Below, piece after piece: positions 45,869-54,666 of a DNA stretch of 64,000 bases. The DNA lies in the NCBI GenBank assembly GCA_039180025.1, contig JBCDDZ010000009.1, positions 1 to 64,000 on the forward strand, written 5' to 3'. The stretch is from Algisphaera sp039180025 (GTDB lineage: Bacteria > Planctomycetota > Phycisphaerae > Phycisphaerales > Phycisphaeraceae). Both the position numbers and the translations under genes were made by a program. How positions within the stretch are numbered: position 1 is the stretch's first letter; each line of letters opens with the position of its first letter. A model generated the notes under the pieces. The model was not told where the DNA came from, searched no databases, and worked only from the letters and a program-made list of their open reading frames with translations.

Positions 45869-47485
45869 ATGCCGGTCGCCAGCAGCGCATCACGGTTTCA
45901 GTTTTCTCACCGCCGACGGGCGTCGTGGATCGAGCACACGGTAGCGCTGGGGCTGACGGCGGTGCTGCTGATGTTGGCGTTTCCGCGGCCGGGATGGGGG
46001 TGGCTAGCGTGGGTGGCGCTCGTGCCGATGGGGGTGGCGGCGGGGCGGACGACGTCGTGGCGTCGGCTGTTTGTAGTGTCGTGGGTGGTATTGGGCTTGT
46101 GGTGGTGGTGGATGCTGCGGTGGCTGGGGCCGGTGTCGCCGGCCGCGGCGCCGGTGCTGGGGGTGTGGCTGGGGCTGAACGTGGCGGCGGGGGTGGTGGC
46201 GGTGGGGGTCATGTACCGGAAGCTGCGGTGGCCGATGGCGGTGGCGTTGCCGCTGGGGTGGGTGAGTGTGGAGGCGCTGCGGTCGGTCTGGCCGGTGGGG
46301 GGGATCTCGTGGTTTTCGCTAGCGCATTCGCAGGCGGCGTGGGAGGCGGGGGACGTGGGGCGGGTGGTGCAGGTCGCAGACCTTTTTGGACAGCACACGG
46401 TGGGGCTGGTGGTGGCGGCGGTGAACGGGGCGGTGGTGGAGGTGCTGCTGCGGCGGCGGGTACCGCGGGCAACCGTGGTGGCGACGTTGGCGTTGGCGGC
46501 GGCGGCGTGGGGATACGGGCAATGGCGGATGATGCAGTGGGACGGGGTGACGACGGCGGGGCCGAGGGTGGCGGTGGTGCAGACGGATGTGGTGAACGAC
46601 AACCAAACACGGCCGACCGCGGAGGACTGGGCGGCACGGTGGGAATCATTGGCTCAGCTACAGATCGAGGCATCGCGGGCGAGGGCAGGATCGGAAAGCG
46701 ACCGCCCCGACTTGGTGGTGTGGCCCGAGACAGTGGTGCCGGCGGTGTGGCTGGAGTCGGTGTCGGAGCTGGTCCGGCTGTGCGGCGTCGCCACGGTGGT
46801 GGGTACGAACACCGTCGAGACAGACCCCGGGGTCGGCGAGCGGCGGTTCAACTCGGCCTTGTTCGTGGAGGCCGACGGAGGCGTTGCGGTGGAGCGCTAT
46901 CACAAGCAGCACCGCGTGCCGATGGGCGAGTACATCCCGGGGCCCGGGTTTGTGGCTTCGCTGGTGGCGCGGTTGAGCCCGTGGGAAGAGGCGTATGAGC
47001 TGACCCCGGGCGACAGGCCGGTTGTATTCGAAGTCGGCAACGACGAGAACACTTGGCGGTTCGCGACGCCGATCTGCTACGAAGATGCGGTGGCGGCGAC
47101 GTGCCGGCGGATGGTGTATGCCGAAGGTGAGAAACGCCTGAACTTCCTGGCAAACCTCACGAACAACGGCTGGTTCACCGGACGAGGCATGCGGCGGCAG
47201 CACGCCCAACTCGCGAGCCTGCGGTGCATCGAGAACCGCGTCCCGATGGTGCGGTCGGTGAATACGGGGATCAGCACCGCAATCGATTCGCTGGGTCGGC
47301 CCTCGGCCCGCCTGAACAGCTACGAGGCGGGGACGCTGACGCACGACCTGCGGGTCGATCGCCGGTTGACGCTGTACGCGGTAATCGGTGGCTGGCCGTG
47401 GGTCGTGATGATTCTGGTCACGCTCGGGGCGACGGTTTTCGGGGCGACGTTCGGCCGGTCGATATCAAAGCATCGGGTCAACTGA
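45869..47485 (+). CDS. lnt: Apolipoprotein N-acyltransferase
   Basis: Adds the third acyl chain to the N-terminal Cys of lipoproteins in the inner membrane. 538 residues from ATG 45869 (GTG at 45863 possible). About six to seven N-terminal membrane segments precede a nitrilase-like domain with the Glu-Lys-Cys triad: Glu287 in VWPETVVP, Lys346 in RYHKQHR, Cys403 in TPICYEDAV. FLANLTNNGWF and a C-terminal membrane segment follow. The many lipoproteins in this window fit its presence. Confidence 0.92.
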   Translation: MPVASSASRFQFSHRRRASWIEHTVALGLTAVLLMLAFPRPGWGWLAWVALVPMGVAAGRTTSWRRLFVVSWVVLGLWWWWMLRWLGPVSPAAAPVLGVWLGLNVAAGVVAVGVMYRKLRWPMAVALPLGWVSVEALRSVWPVGGISWFSLAHSQAAWEAGDVGRVVQVADLFGQHTVGLVVAAVNGAVVEVLLRRRVPRATVVATLALAAAAWGYGQWRMMQWDGVTTAGPRVAVVQTDVVNDNQTRPTAEDWAARWESLAQLQIEASRARAGSESDRPDLVVWPETVVPAVWLESVSELVRLCGVATVVGTNTVETDPGVGERRFNSALFVEADGGVAVERYHKQHRVPMGEYIPGPGFVASLVARLSPWEEAYELTPGDRPVVFEVGNDENTWRFATPICYEDAVAATCRRMVYAEGEKRLNFLANLTNNGWFTGRGMRRQHAQLASLRCIENRVPMVRSVNTGISTAIDSLGRPSARLNSYEAGTLTHDLRVDRRLTLYAVIGGWPWVVMILVTLGATVFGATFGRSISKHRVN

Positions 47486-47507
47486 CACGGCGACACGGCG
47501 ACACGGC
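47484..47507. repeat. Three tandem copies of an 8-base repeat
   Basis: GACACGGC occurs three times in a row, overlapping the lnt stop codon. It is probably slippage-derived; no role is evident. Confidence 0.6.
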
Positions 47508-47766
47508 GGCAGCGGAAGCGCTCGGGTGAAAGTGTCCCCCGTGAGTGACGAGCGTTTTACATCATCTCCGGAAGACGCCGTCCGGTTTTATGGCCTGCTT
47601 TCTCGGGCTCCCCGCGGACGTGCACCCCGTTGATCCACACCGGCGTGGCCTGTCGCGACTCGGCTCAGGCGGACGCTGCAAACCCGAGGCGCAGACCGAC
47701 ACGATGCGGCATTCACATTCCAGCTGTAATACAGATCGAGCCCGAGCCGTCTAGCTGAGGGGCGGG
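47508..47766. other. Intergenic region with possible coding debris
   Basis: No gene supported. On the minus strand near 47570-47670 a short frame (TPVWINGVHVRGEP and onward, about 34 codons between stops, no start) looks protein-like and may be a fragment of a lost gene. Nothing else recognised. Confidence 0.35.
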
Positions 47767-48264
47767 TCAACCCTTGATCTTTTGGCCTAGCCGATCTTGA
47801 ATCAGCTCGGCGAACGGGAGCTTGACGTAGGGTGGGAGTTCGTTGACGAATTTTTTACGGACGTTCAGGAAAATGTGGCGGTGCTCAAAAACATTGAACA
47901 CCGCAGCGGGGTCCCACAGCGGCGGGACCACGATGGTCACGTGCCGGCTGACGCGGCGCAGCTCGGCGAAAAAAGCTTCTGGGTCGTCGACGTGCTCGAT
48001 CGTGTGGGAACAAAGGGTGTGCTCGAACTGCTGATCGTCGAACGGCAGATGATAGATGTCGTCGATTTTTTTGAAGTTGGGCGGGCCGGGGTCGTGCTCG
48101 AAAATATCGACATTCATCCCCCCGCCGTCGGAGTGGCCGCAGCAGATATTCAGGTCCCAGCGACGACTTTTGAGGATACGGTTTTTGACCCATCGGTAGC
48201 TGATTTCGTGGAGGAGCACCAGCAGCAGAATCAGAAACAAAAGAAAAAATGAGATGCCGAGCAT
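47767..48264 (-). CDS. Membrane-anchored methyltransferase-like protein
   Basis: 165 residues. The N-terminal helix (FFLLFLILLLVLLHEIS) anchors it. The rest resembles the later part of a class I methyltransferase fold: DLNICCGHSDGGGMNVDIF, then DDIYHLPFDDQQFEHTLCSHTIEHVDDPEAFFAELRRVSRHVTIVVPP. The usual glycine-rich SAM loop (motif I) is reduced to ICCGHSDGGG, so binding of SAM is uncertain. Ends with a basic LGQKIKG tail. It might act on lipids or have lost activity. It is upstream of nothing obvious; the neighbour to the right is a hydrolase gene on the same strand. Confidence 0.6.
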   Translation of the reverse strand: MLGISFFLLFLILLLVLLHEISYRWVKNRILKSRRWDLNICCGHSDGGGMNVDIFEHDPGPPNFKKIDDIYHLPFDDQQFEHTLCSHTIEHVDDPEAFFAELRRVSRHVTIVVPPLWDPAAVFNVFEHRHIFLNVRKKFVNELPPYVKLPFAELIQDRLGQKIKG

Positions 48265-48328
48265 GGAATACGCCGTGAGGTACGAGGACGGGGTAGACCT
48301 GAAGTGTCGCCTTGAAGACGGGGCGGCG

Positions 48329-49234
48329 TCAAGCCGGGGATGGAGCGGAGGGTTCCGGGTCGGGTGAAGGAGCCGAATACGAACCGAGGCGGAAGATTTC
48401 GTCGATCGCGTTTCTTACCACGTCTTCGTGTTGCCAAGGGAGGAAGTGCCCGGCGTTGGGCAGGCGGTGGACTTGGATATAGGATGCGTTGGGCAGGTGG
48501 GTCTGGATATAGTCGGCGTTTCCGGCGGGCACAAGCCGATCTTTCCCGCCTTGGACCACAACGACCGGGCAACGGATTTGCGGCAGGACCTGGGCAAGCA
48601 GGCGGGTTTGTTGAGGGGCGGCGAAGACTTCATCGTTGGCTCGGGCCCAGGTGCGCGGGATCAGCCAAGGCAGCGGCGGGACCGCGCCCAGGATGTTGTA
48701 CCAGCGCGGTTTTTCGAGCTGCGGATCTACGGACCCAGCCAGGATGACCAGGCCGCCTACCCGGTCGGGGTAGTCGGCCGCGAGGCGGCAAACGATCGGC
48801 CCGCCCAGCGAGTGGCCCACGAGGATCGGCGGTCGCCCATCATGCGTCACGAGCAGCGGCGCGATGGCGGCCGCCTGGCCGGCAAAAGTGAGCGATGTGT
48901 CGCCATCGGCCGGACTCTGGCCGAACCCCGGACGATCGATACTGAATACCTGGGTTTGGGCGGGCGGGTCGCTGAGATAGGCGAGGTAGTTGGTCGCGTC
49001 GCCGGGGGTGCCGTGGACGAAAATAACCCGGGGCGCTTCGGTCGGGCCGGCGCGGAGATAGGACAACTCGATCGGCGAGTTCCCGTGCGCAGGAGGTTGG
49101 CCGAGCTCAGGATTGGCTACGGCCTGGCGGGTAATGCCCGGTGGGAGCGGGCCGTGGGCGGGGGGACCGAAGCCGCAGCCGACCAAAGCAACAAGGGCGG
49201 TAAGACACAGGGCAGCAGGTGGGATCCAGCACAC
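48329..49234 (-). CDS. Alpha/beta-fold hydrolase, exported
   Basis: 301 residues. A signal sequence ends in VGCG, a plausible lipobox (LVGC). Hydrolase motifs: VIFVHGTPGDATNYL (oxyanion region), FSIDRPGFGQS, ILVGHSLGGPI with nucleophile Ser, VVVVQGGKDRLVP with the acid Asp, and PNAGHFLPWQ with the base His. The C-terminal ~18 residues are Pro/Ser-rich. It resembles esterases, epoxide hydrolases or haloperoxidase-like enzymes; substrate unknown. The exported location is unusual for this family. Confidence 0.8.
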   Translation of the reverse strand: MCWIPPAALCLTALVALVGCGFGPPAHGPLPPGITRQAVANPELGQPPAHGNSPIELSYLRAGPTEAPRVIFVHGTPGDATNYLAYLSDPPAQTQVFSIDRPGFGQSPADGDTSLTFAGQAAAIAPLLVTHDGRPPILVGHSLGGPIVCRLAADYPDRVGGLVILAGSVDPQLEKPRWYNILGAVPPLPWLIPRTWARANDEVFAAPQQTRLLAQVLPQIRCPVVVVQGGKDRLVPAGNADYIQTHLPNASYIQVHRLPNAGHFLPWQHEDVVRNAIDEIFRLGSYSAPSPDPEPSAPSPA

Positions 49235-49266
49235 AATCGAATCATAGCGATCGGGTTATGCTGCCG

Positions 49267-50199
49267 TCATACGCCGAGCACCAGAATGGCTCCAAGCGTC
49301 ACGCCACTCAGGAGTGTGCTAAGCGCGATGGTCGCCGCGGCCAAGGCGGTGTCTCCGTCCAGTTGAGTCGCCAACACATAAGACGCTACCGCGGTGGGGC
49401 ACCCCGCGAGGATCAGGAGCACGGTACGGTCGTCGCCCCCGACCCCCAGCCAGGCGGCGGCGAGCCCGGCCAGTACCGGGGTGCCTACGCATTTGAGCAG
49501 CGCCGCGGCGGTCGCGGTCGGCAGGTGACGGCCCACGGGGTAAACAGCCAGCGCACCGCCGAGGCCGACGAGCGCCAGCGGGCCGGCGGGCTGCCCGAGG
49601 AGATTGAGGCTGGTCCGTATCGCCCCGGGCAAGGGGCCGCCGGTCCTCCAGACGGCTAGCCCAACGACGCACGCGATCAGCACTGGATTGGTGAACAGCG
49701 ATTTGCCCATCCGCCAGGGCAGCGCGAGATCGAAGCGGTGGTGCGCCGCGGTCAGGACTGCCACCGCCAAAACGTTGTACAGCACCACCGTCGGCGCAAA
49801 AACCAGAGCGGCTTTGGCCAAGAGTTCGGCCTGATGGCCGGTGGCCAGCGCGATGACCGGGAGGCCGACAAACGCGAGATTGCCCCGGAACGCCGCTTGG
49901 GTGAATACGCCGGTGGCGGGTGGGGGCAGGCGCGCGAGTTTCGCGATGCCCCAGGCCACCCCGGCCATGGCGGCGGTGGCGGCGAGCAGGGCAAGGGTCA
50001 TCCTCCCGGCCTGCCCGACGACGCCGGCCCCCGGGGCCCTGCTCAGTACATCGACGATCAGGGCCGGCAGGCAGACCCAATAGACCAGGCGGTCGAGGCC
50101 GCGGCGGAAGCTTTCCGCGAAGAAACGCAGCCGAAACAGCGCATACCCGAGGGTGACCAGCAAGGCCAGCGGAAGCAGGGAATCGATAATCTGCGGCAT
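49267..50199 (-). CDS. AEC-family transporter
   Basis: 310 residues with about ten membrane segments in two inverted halves of five. The start IIDSLLPLALLVTLGYALF, then FTQAAFRGNLAFVGLPVI (the R-x-N-x-x-F-x-G-L-P segment typical of the auxin efflux carrier family), and VLLILAGCPTAVASYVLATQ in the second half. Members transport malonate, auxin or other organic anions; the substrate here is unknown. It ends 33 bases upstream of the hydrolase gene start (same strand). Confidence 0.85.
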   Translation of the reverse strand: MPQIIDSLLPLALLVTLGYALFRLRFFAESFRRGLDRLVYWVCLPALIVDVLSRAPGAGVVGQAGRMTLALLAATAAMAGVAWGIAKLARLPPPATGVFTQAAFRGNLAFVGLPVIALATGHQAELLAKAALVFAPTVVLYNVLAVAVLTAAHHRFDLALPWRMGKSLFTNPVLIACVVGLAVWRTGGPLPGAIRTSLNLLGQPAGPLALVGLGGALAVYPVGRHLPTATAAALLKCVGTPVLAGLAAAWLGVGGDDRTVLLILAGCPTAVASYVLATQLDGDTALAAATIALSTLLSGVTLGAILVLGV

Positions 50200-50216
50200 G
50201 GGTCAGCGGGTTTCGT

Positions 50217-50807
50217 TTACTGATATCGCTGGCCGTGGTGGTCGATCCAGCCGCCTTCACGCCACTGCTTGGGGTCGTGGTGGGTCCAGTGCAGGGCACC
50301 GCCCAGATCGTTGTATTCGTATTCACCCTTGAAAGTCAGCCGGTCTCCTTGACGGGCCGGGACCCGCGGGGCGAGGTCGATGTTGTGGGCGATTTTAATC
50401 GTGATGTCCGTGTGATCGACATCCAGAAGGAAACGCTGATGCCTCGATCCTTCGTTGTCGTCGGGCAGGACTTTCACGATGACCCCGGCGTCGGTAACGA
50501 TAGCGTCGGACCGGCGTGTCCGGTGGAGCCCGGCGATCGGTGAAGACCGCTGCCGCGATCGGCGGCGTGGGGCACTTGACTCCGACGGGGTTTCGCGCCG
50601 TTGCCGACGGTGGCGGCGTTTTTTGGCTTTCGTTACGCCGGTTTTCGATGCCGAGGAAGAATGTTGCTTCCCGGGGGGTTGGGCCCGGGCAGGGGGATCG
50701 GGGTGGCGGGTGCTGCTCTTTTTAAGCGCCCGGAGGATCAGCGGGATGGCGAGGAGGAGGATCTGCTTGAGGATCTTCGCCGCCGCGGGGCTGGGTTTCT
50801 TGGCCAT
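50217..50807 (-). CDS. DUF3465-domain protein with N-terminal membrane segment
   Basis: 196 residues. A short hydrophobic segment near residues 14-27 (LKQILLLAIPLILRAL) is followed by a very basic, Ser/Arg-rich disordered stretch (~30-95). The C-terminal ~95 residues match the DUF3465 pattern: GVIVKVLPDDNEGSRHQRFLL, IKIAHNIDLAPRV, GDRLTFKGEYEYN, GGALHWTHHDP, GWIDHHGQRYQ. These appear as an OB-like small domain of unknown function, often secreted. The stop codon lies near the AEC gene start. Confidence 0.8.
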   Translation of the reverse strand: MAKKPSPAAAKILKQILLLAIPLILRALKKSSTRHPDPPARAQPPGKQHSSSASKTGVTKAKKRRHRRQRRETPSESSAPRRRSRQRSSPIAGLHRTRRSDAIVTDAGVIVKVLPDDNEGSRHQRFLLDVDHTDITIKIAHNIDLAPRVPARQGDRLTFKGEYEYNDLGGALHWTHHDPKQWREGGWIDHHGQRYQ

Positions 50808-50888
50808 AGTGAACTCGGGAAAAAACCCGCACAGGATGTGTCGTCGTGTGCGGGCGGAATAAAGGGGCTATCGCGAGAGCGGGACGGA

Positions 50889-51296
50889 TCAGTGGGTGAT
50901 CGTCGGCTCCATGGTTTTCGCTTGCTCGATCCAGCCGGCCACGACCGACTCGCTGGGCGTCGAACGGACCAGTTTTTTCGCCTCGTTGGTCTCTTCCATC
51001 TTGGTCGTGAGGTTGTCGGCCCGGCGCATCTTGAGTTCTTTTACGGTGTCCACCCCTGCGGCTTCGAGGAGTTCGGAGTATTCTTCGCCGACCCCCTTGA
51101 TGCGCATCAGGTCGGCCATGTTGGCGAATTTGAGGAGCTCTTTTTCGGTCAGGCCGGTGACTTTGGCGATGACCTCTCGGCCTTTGGCCGACCCGCACTT
51201 GGTCAGCAGGTCGTCGGTGGTGGCGATCTCGCCTTTGGCCAGCGCTTCTTTTTTCGCTGGGCCGATGCCTTCGATTTCGTCGATCTTGTAGCTCAT
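50889..51296 (-). CDS. Helix-hairpin-helix (DUF4332-like) protein
   Basis: 135 residues, two helix-hairpin-helix units: IDEIEGIGPAKKEAL and ADLMRIKGVGEEYSELLEAAGVDTVKELKMRRADNL, the second typical of DUF4332. HhH units bind DNA or RNA backbones without sequence specificity. The C-terminal segment VVAGWIEQAKTM is usual for the family. Cytoplasmic, role unknown. Gap of 81 bases to the DUF3465 gene on the same strand. Confidence 0.8.
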   Translation of the reverse strand: MSYKIDEIEGIGPAKKEALAKGEIATTDDLLTKCGSAKGREVIAKVTGLTEKELLKFANMADLMRIKGVGEEYSELLEAAGVDTVKELKMRRADNLTTKMEETNEAKKLVRSTPSESVVAGWIEQAKTMEPTITH

Positions 51297-51429
51297 GATG
51301 TTTCTTTCGGGTCGAGATGAGGGAAATGCCCACGCCCACGCATGGATGTCGCTACTAAGTTTAATCCAGGGCCAATATTCTTGTGCGGCAGCCGGCGCCG
51401 CGTCGGTTATCCGGACTTGTTTTATGGGT

Positions 51430-54400
51430 TCACCAATCCAGCGGTTTAAGCCAGGCAGCGCGCAGGTCGTCGAGCGGGGCGGTGAAGATTTGGCCGCGGT
51501 CGGCGGTGCGGAGGGTGAGGTTGGCGTGGTCGGCGAACGTGCCGATCTGGGCGAAGGGGCAGCCCGCGCCGCGGAGCGCCTTGATGACGGCGTCTAGGTT
51601 GGGCGGTTCGACTTCGAGGAGGTAGCGGCTGGGGGTTTCCGCGAAACATTTTTCGGTTAAAGAGAGCGCGGGGGTTTGGTCTGTGGCCGAGGGCAGGTGC
51701 GTGAGGTCCAGGTCCAGGCCGACGCGGCCGGCGAAGGCCATCTCGGCGGCGGCGGGGAGGAGCCCGCCTTCGGAGCAGTCGTGCGCCGAAGCAATACACC
51801 GCTGGGCAATGAGGCGGGCGACCGCGGCGGCGGTCGCGGGGCCCGCGTGAAGGTCCACCCGGGGGATGTGGAGGTCCGCGGCGGTGGGGAGGAGCCCGCA
51901 GGCGGCTAAATGAGAACCGCCGAAGTGGGGCGTGGTGCCGCCGACGATGAGCAGGGCGTCGCCGGAGGCCTTGGCGTCCATCGTGCGGGCCCGGGTGACG
52001 TCGTCGATGATGCCCAGCGCCGAAATCAGCATCGTCGGCGGGATCGTGATGAGCTTGCCGTCTTCGGTCGTGAACTGGTTGGACAGCGAATCCTTGCCCG
52101 AGACGAACGGCGTCTCGTAGGCCATCGCCCCGTCGTAGCAGGCCTCGGCCGCGCGGACGAGGCTGCCGAGTTGAGCGGGGTCGTCGCAGCGCGGCCAGCA
52201 GAAATTATCGAGGATCGCGAGGTGCCGGGGGTCGGCCCCGACGCACACGGCGTTGCGGACGGCTTCGTCGAGGGCGGCGAGCGTGGCGTAATAGGAGTCT
52301 CCGTCGAGGGCGGTGCCGTCGGCGGTGGCTTTTTCGGAGAGGTAGGGGGCCAGGCCGTTGCTGAGCGTGATCCCCTTGTTTGAATCGAGCTTCGGGCGGA
52401 GCACGGCGCCGTCGGAGGGGCCGTCTTGATGGGGCCCGACGAGGGGTTTGACCACGCTCCCGGCCTGGACCTCGTGGTCGTACTGGCGGATGATCCAGTG
52501 CTTGGACGCGAGGTTGGGGTGGGACAACAATTCGAGCAGTGCCTGGCGGGTATCCGGGGCGTCGTCGCGTGGGGAAGCCGCCGCGGGCTTGGACACGGGT
52601 GCGGGGCCGGGCCATTCCGCCGTTCGGGTGGGGGTGGGGATGCCGTCGTGCATGAGCCCCATATCGAGTTGGCCGACTTCCTGGCCGTGCCAGGTGAGCA
52701 GAAGCGTGGGCACGTCGGGGCCGCCCGGGCCGGGGGCGCGGTGGCCAAACGCCCCGAGGTCGCAGAACGTCACGTCCTCGGCCGCGGCGAGCTGGCGGAG
52801 CGCTTCGACGTTCTCGGGCGGTACGGCCAGCGGCATACGCTCTTGGGCTTCGCTGATCCAGACCTCGGTATAGCTGAGCCCGGCGTATTTGGTCGGGGCG
52901 GTCTCGAGGGTGACGCGGGCCCCGATTTTTTCGGCCATTTCTCCCACCGCGGAGGAAAAGCCGCCGGCCCCGCAGTCGGAGATGGCGCTGAAGAGGCAGC
53001 GGGTCTGTTCCGGATTTTCGGTAGTCGGTGCGGGGTAGTCGCGGGCCTGGAGGATGACGTCGAGGGTCTTCTTCTCGGTGATGGCATTTCCGATCTGAAC
53101 CGCGTGACTGAATTCATCCGCGTGGGTATCGGTGAGTTCCGCGGAGGAAAAGGTCGCGCCGTGGATCCCGTCGCGGCCGGTCGCACCGCCGAGGATGATG
53201 ATCCGGTCCCCGGGCTGGGCTTCGCCGAAACATTTATCGAGCGGGATGATGCCGACGCAGCCGGCGTAGACCAGCGGGTTCGCAACGTAGTCGTCGTGGA
53301 AGTAAACGGCCCCGTTGACGGTGGGGATGCCCATCCGGTTGCCGTAATCGCGGACGCCGTCGACCACGCGCTGAAGGGTGCGTTTGGGGTGGATCACGCC
53401 CGGGGGTAACGTCTCGGGGTCCGCGTCGGGGAATGAAACGCAGAACGTGTCGGTGTTGGCGATAGGTTGGGCGGAAAGCCCGGTACCCATGATGTCGCGG
53501 ATACAGCCGCCGATCCCGGTCGCGGCCCCGCCGTAGGGTTCGAGGGCGGAAGGGTGGTTGTGGGTTTCGACCTTGATCGCGATCCCGTGGGTCTGGTCGA
53601 AACGGACGATCCCGGCGTTGTCGTCGAAGACCGAGACGAGCCAGTCGGCGCGGTCGGTGCCACGCCATTTTGCTTTGAGGTCGAACGTAGCGGCGGCCAC
53701 GGTGGTCTTGAGCAGGTTGTGGATGGTGACGCGGCCGTCGTCGTGAATCTCGTGGCCGGCTTTACCTCGGAATATCTCGAGCGAGCCGGGGTCGGAGGTG
53801 GTGTAAGACACGGTGGATTTGAGGGTCTTGTGTACGCAGTGTTCAGACCAGGTCTGGGCCAGGGTTTCGAGCTCGATATCGGTCGGCTCGCGGTCGGCGG
53901 CCCGGTAGTAAGCCTGGATCGCCTGCATCTCTTCGAGCGATAAGAAGAGGTGGGCCTGGCGTGACATGGTTTCGAGGGCCGCGTCGTCGAGGCCTCGGAT
54001 CGGGATGTGGGTGAGGCCGAAAGCGTAGGGCGTGCCGTGCGCGAAGGCGGCGGGATGGTGGGGGCCCAGGTGCACGGACTGAACGACCGGGTTGGCGAGA
54101 TGCGACACGGCAAAACCGCGCAACTGATCGTCGGTGGGACGGGAGGGGGCCGCCGGATCGAAGGCGAAATCGTAACGGGCCCCGGTGCGGACGGCGACCG
54201 GAGCCGAGTCCGTCGAGGCCGGGAGCATCTCACGGATCGCGTCCTGCGTGGACTCAGCAACCGGGTCCATGACTCCGGGCAGGACGTGCACCTCTACCGT
54301 AACCTGAGAAGCGTTGGCGGGATCGCTGCCGAGGTGGGCCCGCTGGTTGATCGGGTCGGCCAAGAGCTCGTGGGCGATCTGCCGGGCGTCCTGATCGCTG

Positions 54401-54594
54401 AGGTCGGCTTCGATCAGGAAGACCTGGGCGGTGTGGACGCTGGTGACGGCGGGCCCCAAAGAGGAGCGGGCTGAGGCAAGGGTGTCGCGGCCCGCGGCGT
54501 CCGGCTCGTTGGGGACGGGCCAAACTTCGACGCGGATCACCCGGGGGGCGTGGGGCGGGGTGGCGGTGGCAGCGGCGTGGTCGGAAGCGGTCAT
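51430..54594 (-). CDS. purL: Phosphoribosylformylglycinamidine synthase, PurL with tandem PurS-like domains
   Basis: Purine synthesis step four: converts FGAR to FGAM using ATP and glutamine-derived ammonia. 1054 residues from ATG 54594 (ATGs at 54606 and 54657 possible). Residues ~18-88 (RVEVWPVPNEPDAAGRDTL...ADPINQRAHLG) and ~97-177 (VTVEVHVLPGVMDPVAEST...ANPVVQSVHLG) are two PurS-like units. The catalytic part has TWSEHCVHKTLK (His252), SGKDSLSNQF and an ATP-site HDCSEGGLLPAAAEMAF. There is no C-terminal glutaminase, so a separate PurQ is needed; it is not nearby. The layout is between the small-PurL plus PurS system and the large single-chain PurL. Confidence 0.92.
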   Translation of the reverse strand: MTASDHAAATATPPHAPRVIRVEVWPVPNEPDAAGRDTLASARSSLGPAVTSVHTAQVFLIEADLSDQDARQIAHELLADPINQRAHLGSDPANASQVTVEVHVLPGVMDPVAESTQDAIREMLPASTDSAPVAVRTGARYDFAFDPAAPSRPTDDQLRGFAVSHLANPVVQSVHLGPHHPAAFAHGTPYAFGLTHIPIRGLDDAALETMSRQAHLFLSLEEMQAIQAYYRAADREPTDIELETLAQTWSEHCVHKTLKSTVSYTTSDPGSLEIFRGKAGHEIHDDGRVTIHNLLKTTVAAATFDLKAKWRGTDRADWLVSVFDDNAGIVRFDQTHGIAIKVETHNHPSALEPYGGAATGIGGCIRDIMGTGLSAQPIANTDTFCVSFPDADPETLPPGVIHPKRTLQRVVDGVRDYGNRMGIPTVNGAVYFHDDYVANPLVYAGCVGIIPLDKCFGEAQPGDRIIILGGATGRDGIHGATFSSAELTDTHADEFSHAVQIGNAITEKKTLDVILQARDYPAPTTENPEQTRCLFSAISDCGAGGFSSAVGEMAEKIGARVTLETAPTKYAGLSYTEVWISEAQERMPLAVPPENVEALRQLAAAEDVTFCDLGAFGHRAPGPGGPDVPTLLLTWHGQEVGQLDMGLMHDGIPTPTRTAEWPGPAPVSKPAAASPRDDAPDTRQALLELLSHPNLASKHWIIRQYDHEVQAGSVVKPLVGPHQDGPSDGAVLRPKLDSNKGITLSNGLAPYLSEKATADGTALDGDSYYATLAALDEAVRNAVCVGADPRHLAILDNFCWPRCDDPAQLGSLVRAAEACYDGAMAYETPFVSGKDSLSNQFTTEDGKLITIPPTMLISALGIIDDVTRARTMDAKASGDALLIVGGTTPHFGGSHLAACGLLPTAADLHIPRVDLHAGPATAAAVARLIAQRCIASAHDCSEGGLLPAAAEMAFAGRVGLDLDLTHLPSATDQTPALSLTEKCFAETPSRYLLEVEPPNLDAVIKALRGAGCPFAQIGTFADHANLTLRTADRGQIFTAPLDDLRAAWLKPLDW

Positions 54595-54666
54595 GCCAGC
54601 GATCATACGGTAGGAACGTGCGGCGGTGTGAAGAGGCGGGGAGGCCGCATTGGGCACCGCCGGCCG

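Noticed and set aside
45580..46998. 472-codon plus-strand frame overlapping lnt
   Set aside because: Out-of-frame reading of lnt made almost entirely of Gly/Ala; lnt itself has its catalytic triad intact.
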